Shown here piece after piece: positions 1 to 6,873 of a DNA stretch of 10,311 nucleotides. This stretch comes from Candidatus Cryptobacteroides faecihippi. Its GTDB lineage: Bacteria; Bacteroidota; Bacteroidia; Bacteroidales; UBA932. The notes below the pieces were generated by a model that worked only from the letters and a program-made list of their open reading frames with translations, was not told the origin of the DNA and did not search any database. The translations under genes and the position numbers were made by a program. Where the stretch lies: contig JAGHSC010000004.1 in the NCBI GenBank assembly GCA_018066065.1, positions 1 through 10,311 on the forward strand. Reading direction: 5' to 3'. Every line of letters begins with the position of its first letter. Position 1 is the first letter of the stretch.

Positions 1-712
1 CCATGTAGCCTGCCTTGTAGTAGTCCGGGGTGTATTTCCTGAGCGATCCGTAGACCAGCTGCCAGTAGTTCCTCCAGTCCCCGCTGGCGAGCATCGGGTC
101 GATGTAGCTGAGGAAGTCGTACTGGCGGCCTCGTCCAGAGGAGGAGAGGGCGGTCTCGGCGACGACTGCGTCTCCTTCGAGGATCGGAGAGCCCGGAAGG
201 GCGCACAATGCTCCGGAGGCGAGGTCTCCGACGATGTAGTTCATCGTCTTGAAGAGGAAGCCGTCACCCGAGAACTGGAGCTGGGTGGCGTGCCTTCCTT
301 CGTGGAGTGCAAGATCCCTTGCCCATGGGGTCGCATTGGTTGCGAAAGGGTCGGTGACGGTGTAGATGTCCATCCTTTTCGGGGTCCACGTCACCGCTGC
401 GTTCGCGGTTGCGTGGTAGGGATGGAGGACAATCGGAAGCTTGCTTCTGAAGACTTGTCCGACCATGTAGCCGGAAGATGGCTTGAGAAGTGGCCTGGCG
501 GTCTCCAGCTCGAGTCCGTAGACCCTGGCGAGGGAGTCTGCTGCCTCAGGGTAGATGATTCTGTAGTGAGGTGTGTCCAACCTTTTCCATTTCAATGAGA
601 AAGGTTCGTTTCCGGTCAGCGCGAACTGGGCATCTGCCTCGCTGCAGATGAAGACCATGGCGATCACTGAGAACAGTTTTGCCAGGAGGCTTGAGTGTCT
701 GTTGTGCATCAT
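1..712 (-). CDS. Secreted peptidase-MA-like (HExxH) metallopeptidase domain protein, C-terminus cut by window edge
   Basis: Reading the minus strand from the ATG at 712-710 gives 237 codons open to the window edge, so only the N-terminal part is present. Residues 1-29 look like a signal peptide: basic start, hydrophobic core (LLAKLFSVIAMVFIC), then a probable cut after ADA before QF. Residues 137-144 read HEGRHATQ, an HExxH zinc site, and about 40 residues later EGDAVVAE (179-186) fits the downstream Glu ligand of gluzincins of the peptidase-MA type. The preceding DPFATNATPWARDLALHE resembles Bacteroidetes periplasmic or outer-membrane proteins that carry such a domain ahead of a beta-propeller (TolB/WD40-like) region. 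That C-terminal part lies outside the window, so the propeller is inference. A second ATG at 709 is an equally possible start. The gene is divergent from the operon starting at 805 and has its own -7 box 5 bp upstream. Substrate unknown. Confidence 0.8.
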   Translation of the reverse strand, partial: MMHNRHSSLLAKLFSVIAMVFICSEADAQFALTGNEPFSLKWKRLDTPHYRIIYPEAADSLARVYGLELETARPLLKPSSGYMVGQVFRSKLPIVLHPYHATANAAVTWTPKRMDIYTVTDPFATNATPWARDLALHEGRHATQLQFSGDGFLFKTMNYIVGDLASGALCALPGSPILEGDAVVAETALSSSGRGRQYDFLSYIDPMLASGDWRNYWQLVYGSLRKYTPDYYKAGYM

Positions 713-717
713 GTTCG

Positions 718-725
718 CAAAGGTA
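718..725 (-). promoter_or_regulatory. Bacteroidetes -7 promoter box (TACCTTTG) of the minus-strand gene
   Basis: On the minus strand the sequence TACCTTTG matches the Bacteroidetes sigma-ABfr -7 consensus TAnnTTTG. It ends 5 bp before the ATG at 712, so the transcript would start at or within a few bases of the start codon, giving a leaderless or nearly leaderless mRNA. The -33 element is weak: the only clean TTTG (plus-strand CAAA at 750-753) is 24 bp away, longer than the usual spacing of about 19-21 bp, and AT-rich sequence occupies the expected position. Confidence 0.55.
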
Positions 726-746
726 GTCAATCGGTGGCTTAAAATC

Positions 747-777
747 TTTCAAACGACGATTATTTTGAGTAAATTTG
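747..777 (+). promoter_or_regulatory. Bacteroidetes-type promoter for the long plus-strand operon
   Basis: TTTC at 747-750, a 19-bp spacer and TAAATTTG at 770-777 match the Bacteroidetes -33 (TTTG/TTG) and -7 (TAnnTTTG) boxes at the right spacing, with one mismatch in the -33 box. Transcription would begin around 782-785 and leave a leader of about 20 nt before the ATG at 805. This is the only good plus-strand promoter I noticed by eye in the window, so it probably drives the eight genes downstream. Confidence 0.7.
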
Positions 778-804
778 TGAGAATGCTTTTCCTTCGGAAA
801 AAAG

Positions 805-1785
805 ATGAAGAAACTGGTTTCATACTCACTGCTTGCCGTCCTCGCGCTGATGCTTCTTGCGTGTGGCGGTCCTGCCTCCAGGAAGGCAGCCGAAACAACC
901 TTCCAGCCAAGAAAATTCCCTCCGGCACCCTCCGTCCCGTCTATGGTCACGGATCCGGCCGAGGCCGCTGAATATGTGATCTCGAACTTCTGGAATGCTT
1001 TCCTCGACCCGTCCAGGACCTACCCGTGCGATTCCAACATCGTGAACGGCGTCAAGGACACCGATGTGGAGAGTGCGATCGGAATGTACGTCACCCTGCT
1101 TGAGAACAGCTGCAGCAGGGAGTTTGCGCGCAAGTCGGTCAATTCGTTCTTTGACCGGATCGAGAAGTTTCAGGCCGCCGACACGGCTTCGAATGTCTAT
1201 GCCTACATGGAGAAGACTGTGACAAGGTACCTCTACGACCCGAATTCTCCGGTGCGCGACGAGGATCTCTACCTTCCTTTCGTCACGCGCCTTGCCAAGT
1301 CTGCCTTCACGGACGAAGGGATGAAGCTTGCATATTCACATGACGTGGAGATGTGTTCGCTGAACAGGTGCGGCACTCCTGCAGCCGACTTTTCCTTCAC
1401 GGACCTTTCAGGGAGGAAGCATTCCCTGTACGGGATCAAGGCTGACCATGTGCTTCTCTTCTTCTCCAATCCTGGCTGTCCTGCCTGCAGGGAGATCGTG
1501 GAGCAGCTCTGTGCGGACGGGATTGTCTCAGGCATGATCGACAGCGGCAGCCTGGCCGTGGTCAACATCTACATCGACGAGGAGCTTGACAAGTGGAGGG
1601 AGTACGCCTCGACCTACCCTTCCAGCTGGTACAGCGGCTACGACCACACCTACAGCATCCGCACCGATGTCACCTACAACGTGAGGGCGATCCCTTCGCT
1701 CTACCTTCTGGATTCCGGGAAGAAGGTCATCCTGAAGGATGCTCCGACGGAGAGGGTCATCGGCTATCTCGACAACATCAGGTAA
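805..1785 (+). CDS. Thioredoxin-fold lipoprotein, DUF5106-like N-terminal region
   Basis: A 326-residue protein with a type II signal peptide: MKK start, hydrophobic stretch and lipobox LLAC, with lipidated Cys at residue 20. It is therefore anchored to a membrane facing the periplasm. Residues about 40-180 are a helical region resembling DUF5106, which in Bacteroidetes commonly precedes a redox domain. Residues about 190-326 are a thioredoxin/TlpA-like domain: the GTPAADFSFTDLSG entry strand, the redox motif CPAC at 225-228, and a cis-proline in IPSLYLLD (P297). The likely role is a periplasmic thiol-disulfide reductase or oxidase; the direction and the partner cannot be told. Cys184 and Cys189, just before the thioredoxin domain, add a second possible disulfide. 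The start follows a promoter and an A-rich leader. First gene of the probable operon; galM follows after 19 bp. Confidence 0.85.
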   Translation: MKKLVSYSLLAVLALMLLACGGPASRKAAETTFQPRKFPPAPSVPSMVTDPAEAAEYVISNFWNAFLDPSRTYPCDSNIVNGVKDTDVESAIGMYVTLLENSCSREFARKSVNSFFDRIEKFQAADTASNVYAYMEKTVTRYLYDPNSPVRDEDLYLPFVTRLAKSAFTDEGMKLAYSHDVEMCSLNRCGTPAADFSFTDLSGRKHSLYGIKADHVLLFFSNPGCPACREIVEQLCADGIVSGMIDSGSLAVVNIYIDEELDKWREYASTYPSSWYSGYDHTYSIRTDVTYNVRAIPSLYLLDSGKKVILKDAPTERVIGYLDNIR

Positions 1786-1804
1786 ACAAGAAAACAACAA
1801 CGAT

Positions 1805-2854
1805 ATGAAGATCACTAAGGAACTTTGGGGCACTTCCCCTTGCGGAAAGGAGATCCTCCTTTACACCATCACCAACGAGAGCGGTGCATTCGTGCGTCTT
1901 TCCAGCGTTGGCGCAGGAATAGTCAGCATTGCCGTCCCTGACAGGGATGGAAAGCTTGCGGATGTCGTCCTCGGCTACCCTGAGGCTGCCTCCTACTTCG
2001 CAGACGGTCCTTGCGCAGGCAAGTGTCCGGGAAGGTACGCAAACAGGATCGCCTTTGGAAAGTTCACCCTGGACGAGGTTGAATATTCACTTCCGGTCAA
2101 CAATGGCCCGAACCACCTGCATGGTGGCCCGGAGGGCTTCCAGAACAAGGTCTGGGAGAGCCGCATCGAGGGAGATGCAGTCGAGTTCCAGTACTTCTCC
2201 GAGGATGGAGAGGCTGGCTATCCAGGCAACCTGAAGGTCGTCGCACACTACGAGTGGAGCGAGGACAATTCCCTGAAGCTCACCTTCACTGCACAGTGCG
2301 ACAGGAAGACAGTCGTCAACCTGACCAACCATGCCTACTTCAACCTCGACGGCGAGGGCAACGGCAACATCCTCGACCACGAGATGAAGCTCAATGCTTC
2401 CGTCTATCTTCCTACCGACGAGACTCTCATCCCTGTCGGCGAGGCTGACCCTGTGGCCGGCACACCGATGGACTTCCTCGAGTTTCACAAGCTTGGCGAG
2501 AGGATCAAGGAGGATTTCCCTGCACTGAATTACGGCAAGGGCTACGACAACTGCTGGATGATCGATGGCTACGAGCCTGGTCAGATCCAGGCTGCCGCGA
2601 AGCTCTATTCCCCTCTGAGCGGCCGCCAGCTGGAGGTCCTCACGACCCAGCCTGCCGTCCAGGTCTACACCGGAAACTGGCTTGGAGGCTGCCCTGTGGC
2701 CAAGTGCGGCAGGAGCTACTTCGACTACGATGGTGTCGCCATCGAGTGCCAGCACTGCCCTGACTCTCCGAACAAGCCTGAGTTCCCTACGACGGTCCTC
2801 GAGCCGGGAGAGACCCTTCAGGAGGCTATCATCTGGGCATTCACCACAAGATAG
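1805..2854 (+). CDS. galM: Aldose 1-epimerase (galactose mutarotase)
   Basis: A 349-residue protein of normal family length with no signal peptide, so cytoplasmic. It interconverts alpha and beta anomers of galactose, glucose and related aldoses, feeding the Leloir pathway. Family motifs appear in order: GRYANRIA (77-83), NNGPNHLHGG (99-108) with the substrate-binding His106, LTNHAYFNLDG (173-183) with the general acid His176, and VAIECQHCPDSPN (311-323) with the catalytic base Glu314; the assignments follow E. coli and Lactococcus GalM. The reading frame stays open upstream to an ATG at 1739 inside the preceding gene, but homology begins at MKITKELWG and an A-rich leader precedes 1805, so I chose 1805. 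It sits 19 bp after the lipoprotein and 9 bp before thyA. No other Leloir gene is present in the window. Confidence 0.95.
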   Translation: MKITKELWGTSPCGKEILLYTITNESGAFVRLSSVGAGIVSIAVPDRDGKLADVVLGYPEAASYFADGPCAGKCPGRYANRIAFGKFTLDEVEYSLPVNNGPNHLHGGPEGFQNKVWESRIEGDAVEFQYFSEDGEAGYPGNLKVVAHYEWSEDNSLKLTFTAQCDRKTVVNLTNHAYFNLDGEGNGNILDHEMKLNASVYLPTDETLIPVGEADPVAGTPMDFLEFHKLGERIKEDFPALNYGKGYDNCWMIDGYEPGQIQAAAKLYSPLSGRQLEVLTTQPAVQVYTGNWLGGCPVAKCGRSYFDYDGVAIECQHCPDSPNKPEFPTTVLEPGETLQEAIIWAFTTR

Positions 2855-2863
2855 GACCAAGCG

Positions 2864-3661
2864 ATGAAGCAGTATCTCGACCTTTTGCGTGACATCATGG
2901 ACAACGGCGTGGTCAGGACAGACCGCACCGGAGTCGGCACGAAGAGTATATTCGGCACCCAGAGCCGCTACGACCTGAGCAAGGGCTTCCCTCTGCTCAC
3001 CACCAAGAAGGTGTTCACCCGCGGAATCATCGAGGAACTCCTGTGGTTCCTTGCCGGAGACACCAACAAGAAGACTCTCCAGGAGAAGAACGTCCACATC
3101 TGGGATGCCTGGGGCGATGACGAGACGGGTGAGCTCGGTCCTGTGTACGGCCATCAGTGGAGGGCATGGGACGACTACAAGGGCGGCCATGTCGACCAGA
3201 TCGCCCAGGCTGTGGATCTCATCAGGAACCATCCTGACTCGCGCCGCGTCCTCGTGAATGCATGGAATGTGGCCCAGGTGGACCAGATGGCGCTGCCTCC
3301 TTGCCACTGCCTCTTCCAGTTCTACGTGGCTGACGGAAAGCTTTCCTGCCAGCTCTACCAGAGGAGTGCGGATGTCTTCCTCGGAGTTCCGTTCAACATT
3401 GCTTCCTATGCTCTCCTGACCATGATGATGGCCCAGGTGTGCGGACTCGAGCCGGGTACATTCATCCACACTACCGGTGACACTCATCTCTATCTCAATC
3501 ACATGGAGCAGGTCGAGCTGCAGCTCAGCCGTGAGCCGCGTGCCCTTCCGACGATGAGGATCAATCCTGATGTGAAGGACATCTTCTCGTTCAAGGTTGA
3601 GGACTTTGTCCTCGAAGGCTATGACCCTTATCCGGCAATCAAGGCGCCTGTCGCCGTCTAA
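2864..3661 (+). CDS. thyA: Thymidylate synthase
   Basis: A 265-residue protein, almost the same length as E. coli ThyA (264). It converts dUMP and 5,10-methylene-tetrahydrofolate to dTMP and dihydrofolate in the cytoplasm. All key parts are visible: phosphate-binding RTDRTGVGT (18-26) and DSRR (125-128), the folate-site helix IIEELLWFLAGDTN (55-68), the catalytic Cys147 in LPPCHCLFQFYV, Asp170 and Asn178 in SADVFLGVPFNIASYALL, His208/Tyr210 in GDTHLYLNH, and a conserved C-terminus IKAPVAV that closes over the active site. Nothing suggests loss of function. The start ATG is 9 bp after the galM stop. folA follows after 15 bp, and its product recycles the dihydrofolate made here, a common arrangement in bacteria. 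Confidence 0.98.
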   Translation: MKQYLDLLRDIMDNGVVRTDRTGVGTKSIFGTQSRYDLSKGFPLLTTKKVFTRGIIEELLWFLAGDTNKKTLQEKNVHIWDAWGDDETGELGPVYGHQWRAWDDYKGGHVDQIAQAVDLIRNHPDSRRVLVNAWNVAQVDQMALPPCHCLFQFYVADGKLSCQLYQRSADVFLGVPFNIASYALLTMMMAQVCGLEPGTFIHTTGDTHLYLNHMEQVELQLSREPRALPTMRINPDVKDIFSFKVEDFVLEGYDPYPAIKAPVAV

Positions 3662-3676
3662 TTACATTCTTTGATT

Positions 3677-4186
3677 ATGGAAAAATGCATGATAGTGGCG
3701 ATTGCCGACAACAGGGCAATCGGAAAGAAGAACGCTCTTCTCTGGCACATAGCCGAGGACATGAAGTATTTCAGGCAGACAACCACAGGGTGTCCTGTCA
3801 TCATGGGCTACATGACTTTCCTCTCGATCGGCGGGAAACCGCTTCCGAAGAGGGACAATGTCGTCATCTCGATTTTCCCTTGGCCTGACAGGCCGGAAGG
3901 CATCAAGGTGGCAGGAAGTCTCGAGGAAGCATATTCAATCATCGAGAAGGACCATGCAGGTGAGGATGGGAAGATCTTCGTGATGGGCGGCGGCGAGACT
4001 TACCGCCAGGCTCTTCCGACGGCCGACAAGCTCTACATCACCCATGTGCATGCCACGATCGAGGATGCCGACACCTTCTTCCCTGTGATCGACCCCGCAA
4101 TCTGGGAAGTTGAGTCGACGACCCCTGTGGCAACCGACCCGGAGACCGGCTACGGCTACGAGTTCACGATCTACCGTCGCCGCTAG
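3677..4186 (+). CDS. folA: Dihydrofolate reductase
   Basis: A 169-residue protein that reduces dihydrofolate to tetrahydrofolate with NADPH; target of trimethoprim. Visible motifs: IADNRAIGKKNALLWHIAEDM (9-29) with the catalytic acid Asp28 (E. coli Asp27) and Trp23, PLPKRDNVVIS (55-65) with Arg59 (E. coli Arg57, folate carboxylate), MGGGETYRQALP (103-114) for the nucleotide loop, and a YITHVHATIEDADTFFP strand (120-136). Oddities by alignment with E. coli: the usual MGRxT reads MGYMT, so the NADPH 2'-phosphate contact Arg44 is Tyr45, and Ser64 is Ile66; Pro21 of the MPW motif is Leu22. The rest looks intact, so it is probably active. An in-frame TTG at 3671 would add two residues; the ATG at 3677 is preferred. 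The gene begins 15 bp after thyA and ends 27 bp before the first transporter. Confidence 0.95.
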   Translation: MEKCMIVAIADNRAIGKKNALLWHIAEDMKYFRQTTTGCPVIMGYMTFLSIGGKPLPKRDNVVISIFPWPDRPEGIKVAGSLEEAYSIIEKDHAGEDGKIFVMGGGETYRQALPTADKLYITHVHATIEDADTFFPVIDPAIWEVESTTPVATDPETGYGYEFTIYRRR

Positions 4187-4213
4187 GCTTTCCTGAAACG
4201 AACTGAAAGACAA

Positions 4214-5500
4214 ATGGACAAGCGAGAACAATTCGGAGGAAGAGCTGCCGTTATCATGGCGATGGCCGGTTCGGCCATCGGACTTGGCAACATCTGGAGA
4301 TTCCCGTACATGGCGGGCCAGTACGGCGGCGCAGCTTTCATCATCATCTACATCATCTGCTCTTTCCTGCTTTCCCTTCCGATCTTCCTTTCGGAGGGAG
4401 TGATCGGCAGGAAGACCCATCAGAATGCGATCGGGGCCATGAAGTCCCTCGCCCCGAAGTCGGGATGGAGGGCCCTAGGCTATCTTTCGGTGATCACGCC
4501 GATCGTGATCGTGTCCTACTACACGATTGTCGGTGGCTGGTCCCTCGAGTACTTCCTCAAGTCATTCTCCCTGAACTTCGGTGAGTTTGTCCCTGAAGGA
4601 TGGGGCGTGCTGCTGTTCAGCACGGCCTTTCTCGGCATCTCCAGCCTGATCGTGGCGTTCGGAGTGAAGAGCGGCATCGAGCGCTTCAGCAAGTTCTCGA
4701 TACCTCTGCTCTTCGTGCTGATCGTCGTGATACTTGCCTATTCAATGACTTTGCCGGGCTCCGGAAAGGGCGTGGAGTACCTTCTGAAGCCTGATTTCTC
4801 AAAGATCACCGGAAAGTCCTTCGCCTTTGCCCTCGGGCAGAGCTTCTACTCGCTCTCCCTTGGCATGGGCATCATCATCACCTACTCTTCCTACATCCGG
4901 AAGGATGAGAACCTCATCATCTCCGGTGCCGGTACGGCTGTCGCCGACATCATGTTTGCGCTTCTTGCCGGCTTTGCGATCATCCCCGCAGTCTTCTCTG
5001 CCGGCATCGAGCCAAGCGCCGGCCCCGGTCTCATATTCCAGACACTTCCTTTCGTGTTCGGAAAGATGGGAGAGGTCCATGCCTGGATCGGTGTGTGCAT
5101 CGCCGCACTGTTCTTCATCACCGTGACGGTGGCCGCGATGACTTCGTCCATTTCCCTCATCGAGGTGGGAGTTGCCTACCTGATCGAGGAGAGGAAGATG
5201 AAGAGGGGCTGGGCCTGCCTGCTTGTGTTCGCGGTCGTCTGGGCCCTCGGCCTCGTGAGCGTGTTCTCGAGCAAGGCCTTCGGCCAGATCGATGCGTTCT
5301 CATCCAACTTCCTTCTCACTGCGGGCGCCCTCCTGGCTGTCCTTTTCGTCGGCTGGAAGATGGACAGGAAGGTTGTCCAAGATGAGATAACCAACTGTGG
5401 ATCAGCCAACAATGGTATGTTTCCGGTACTTTATTTCCTCATCAGGTACATTGCTCCGATCGCAGTCCTGGTGATCTTCATCTCCAACTTCGTACTATGA
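4214..5500 (+). CDS. NSS/SNF-family Na+-dependent transporter, copy 1
   Basis: A 428-residue polytopic inner-membrane protein of the neurotransmitter:sodium symporter family (LeuT, MhsT, Tyt1 type), probably importing an amino acid or related small molecule with Na+. About 11 membrane helices can be placed, the usual number for bacterial members. TM1 has the signature GSAIGLGNIWRFPY (19-32) with Asn26, equivalent to the Na1 ligand Asn27 of LeuT. TM3 has SYYTIVGGWS with Tyr103 (LeuT Tyr108). TM6 is unwound at SLSLG (213-217). TM8 has MTSSIS (309-314) for the Na2 site. Asp245 in TM7 (TAVADIMF) sits where chloride-independent bacterial relatives carry an acidic residue. The substrate cannot be read from sequence. 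It lies 27 bp after folA, and its stop overlaps the start of a close paralogue (ATGA at 5497-5500). Confidence 0.93.
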   Translation: MDKREQFGGRAAVIMAMAGSAIGLGNIWRFPYMAGQYGGAAFIIIYIICSFLLSLPIFLSEGVIGRKTHQNAIGAMKSLAPKSGWRALGYLSVITPIVIVSYYTIVGGWSLEYFLKSFSLNFGEFVPEGWGVLLFSTAFLGISSLIVAFGVKSGIERFSKFSIPLLFVLIVVILAYSMTLPGSGKGVEYLLKPDFSKITGKSFAFALGQSFYSLSLGMGIIITYSSYIRKDENLIISGAGTAVADIMFALLAGFAIIPAVFSAGIEPSAGPGLIFQTLPFVFGKMGEVHAWIGVCIAALFFITVTVAAMTSSISLIEVGVAYLIEERKMKRGWACLLVFAVVWALGLVSVFSSKAFGQIDAFSSNFLLTAGALLAVLFVGWKMDRKVVQDEITNCGSANNGMFPVLYFLIRYIAPIAVLVIFISNFVL

Positions 5501-6858
5501 GCAACAGAGAAAACTTCGGAAGCAGGACAGCTGTCATCATGGCGATGGCCGGCTCAGCCATCGGTCTGGGCAACATCTGGCGTTTCCCTTATGTGGTCGG
5601 CGAATACGGTGGCGCTGCCTTCGTCCTTGCCTTCATCGTGTGCTGCATCTTCATCTCCATCCCGATACTTCTGTCCGAGGCCGTGATAGGCCGCCGTTCC
5701 CAGCAGAACACGTTCGGCGCCATGGAGACTCTTGCTCCGGGAACCAAGTGGAAGTGGGTCGGCCTGCTGACCGTCATCACCCCGATCATCATCGTCTCCT
5801 ACTACAGTGTCGTGGGAGGCTGGTCGATAGATTACCTCCTCAAGTCCCTTTCGTTCCAGTTCCGCCCTGAGGATGCCGACAAGGTGTCCGGGATGTTCGG
5901 CCAGTTCGCGTCTTCGGTCTGGGCTCCTGCGATCTGCCACTTCGTCTTCATCGGACTGTGCGCCCTGATCGTCTTCCTGGGCGTCAAGGACGGCATCGAG
6001 AAATTCAGCAAGACCACAATGCCGATCCTCTTCGTGCTGATCGTGCTGATCGCTGTCTATTCGATCACCCTTCCGGGTTCCGGGGAAGGAGTCAGGTATC
6101 TCCTCAAGCCTGATTTCTCGAAGCTTACATCAAAGGCGTGGGCTGCAGCCCTGGGCCAGAGCTTCTTCTCCCTTTCGCTGGGAGTCGGCACGATGCTGAC
6201 CTATTCTTCCTATGTCTCGAAGAAGGAGGACATCGTCCTTTCCGGTGCCGGAACGGCGTTCTCCGACCTTCTCTTCGCACTTCTGGCAGGCTTTGCGATC
6301 ATGCCGGCAGTCTTTGCCGCAGGGATCGCTCCGGGCGCCGGCCCGGGACTCGTCTTCGAGACCCTGCCGTACATCTTTGCGAAGATGGGTGCCGGTGCAA
6401 GAGTGGCAAGCGCCATCGTGGCTATTCTCTTCTTCCTGACCATCCTTGTGGCAGCCCTGTCCTCAGCCATCTCCATGATGGAGGTAGGAGTTGCCTACCT
6501 CAGCGAGGAAAAGGGTGTCTCGAGGGGCAAGGCCACCTTGGGAATATTCATTTTCGCGGCTCTCCTCGGATTGCTGTGCTCCCTGTCCTTCGGCCCGCTT
6601 TCGGATGTCCATCTCCTTGGCAACTCCATCTTCGACTTCTGTGACAAGCTCTGCTCGAACTATCTGATGATGGTCGGTGCGCTGCTCTTCTCCCTCTTCG
6701 TCGGATGGAAGATGAAGAAGGAGGATGTCATCGACGAACTCTCGACCTACGGTACCATCAAGGGCCGCAGGTTCCTCAACAATGCAATCTATTATCTCAT
6801 CAAATACATGGCTCCAGTGGCGATCATCCTGATCTTCCTGCTTGGACTCATGGACTAA
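5497..6858 (+). CDS. NSS/SNF-family Na+-dependent transporter, copy 2
   Basis: A 453-residue polytopic inner-membrane symporter, paralogous to the gene before it: by hand count 77 of the first 120 residues are identical. It has the same family marks: GSAIGLGNIWRFPY (19-32), SYYSVVGGWS with Tyr103, TM6 SLSLG (225-229), Na2 region LSSAIS (321-326), and Asp257 in TM7 (TAFSDLLF). About 11 helices are predicted. It is 25 residues longer than copy 1 because of two insertions in loops, around residues 123-141 (between TM3 and TM4) and 365-385 (before TM10). At positions equivalent to LeuT Phe253 and Phe259 it has Phe224 and Val230, where copy 1 has Tyr212 and Met218, so the substrates may differ. 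The ATGA overlap with copy 1 suggests translational coupling. The lipoprotein gene follows after 15 bp. Confidence 0.93.
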   Translation: MSNRENFGSRTAVIMAMAGSAIGLGNIWRFPYVVGEYGGAAFVLAFIVCCIFISIPILLSEAVIGRRSQQNTFGAMETLAPGTKWKWVGLLTVITPIIIVSYYSVVGGWSIDYLLKSLSFQFRPEDADKVSGMFGQFASSVWAPAICHFVFIGLCALIVFLGVKDGIEKFSKTTMPILFVLIVLIAVYSITLPGSGEGVRYLLKPDFSKLTSKAWAAALGQSFFSLSLGVGTMLTYSSYVSKKEDIVLSGAGTAFSDLLFALLAGFAIMPAVFAAGIAPGAGPGLVFETLPYIFAKMGAGARVASAIVAILFFLTILVAALSSAISMMEVGVAYLSEEKGVSRGKATLGIFIFAALLGLLCSLSFGPLSDVHLLGNSIFDFCDKLCSNYLMMVGALLFSLFVGWKMKKEDVIDELSTYGTIKGRRFLNNAIYYLIKYMAPVAIILIFLLGLMD

Positions 6859-6873
6859 AAACAGCAAAGAATC

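Larger units (their letters stand above)
4214..6858 (+). repeat. Tandem paralogous duplication of a transporter gene
   Basis: The two adjacent transporter genes are diverged tandem copies. Nucleotide identity remains high in the conserved blocks: a 17-base stretch coding IMAMAG is identical at 4253-4269 and 5536-5552, 1283 bp apart and at the same codon positions (residues 14-19) in both. This points to an old gene duplication rather than a recent one, since most third positions differ elsewhere. Confidence 0.8.

Noticed and set aside
546..971. Frames on both strands crossing the divergent intergenic region
   Set aside because: They span the promoters and the ends of two better supported genes, and show no family features.
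1739..1804. An upstream in-frame ATG giving galM 22 extra residues
   Set aside because: The extension lies inside the preceding coding region and its sequence is unlike GalM; 1805 has a normal A-rich leader.
2087..3502. A 471-codon open frame on the minus strand across galM and thyA
   Set aside because: It lies antisense to two certain genes and its translation shows no recognisable domain. The high-G+C codon choice of the sense genes avoids the codons that would give antisense stops.
3666..3673. ATTCTTTG before folA as a possible -7 promoter box
   Set aside because: It lacks the TA of TAnnTTTG, and the bases 19 bp upstream (GGCG) do not resemble a -33 box.
4187..4213. The 27-bp thymidylate-transporter gap as a terminator or promoter site
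   Set aside because: No inverted repeat with a T-tract and no TAnnTTTG element is visible; it reads as an ordinary operon spacer.
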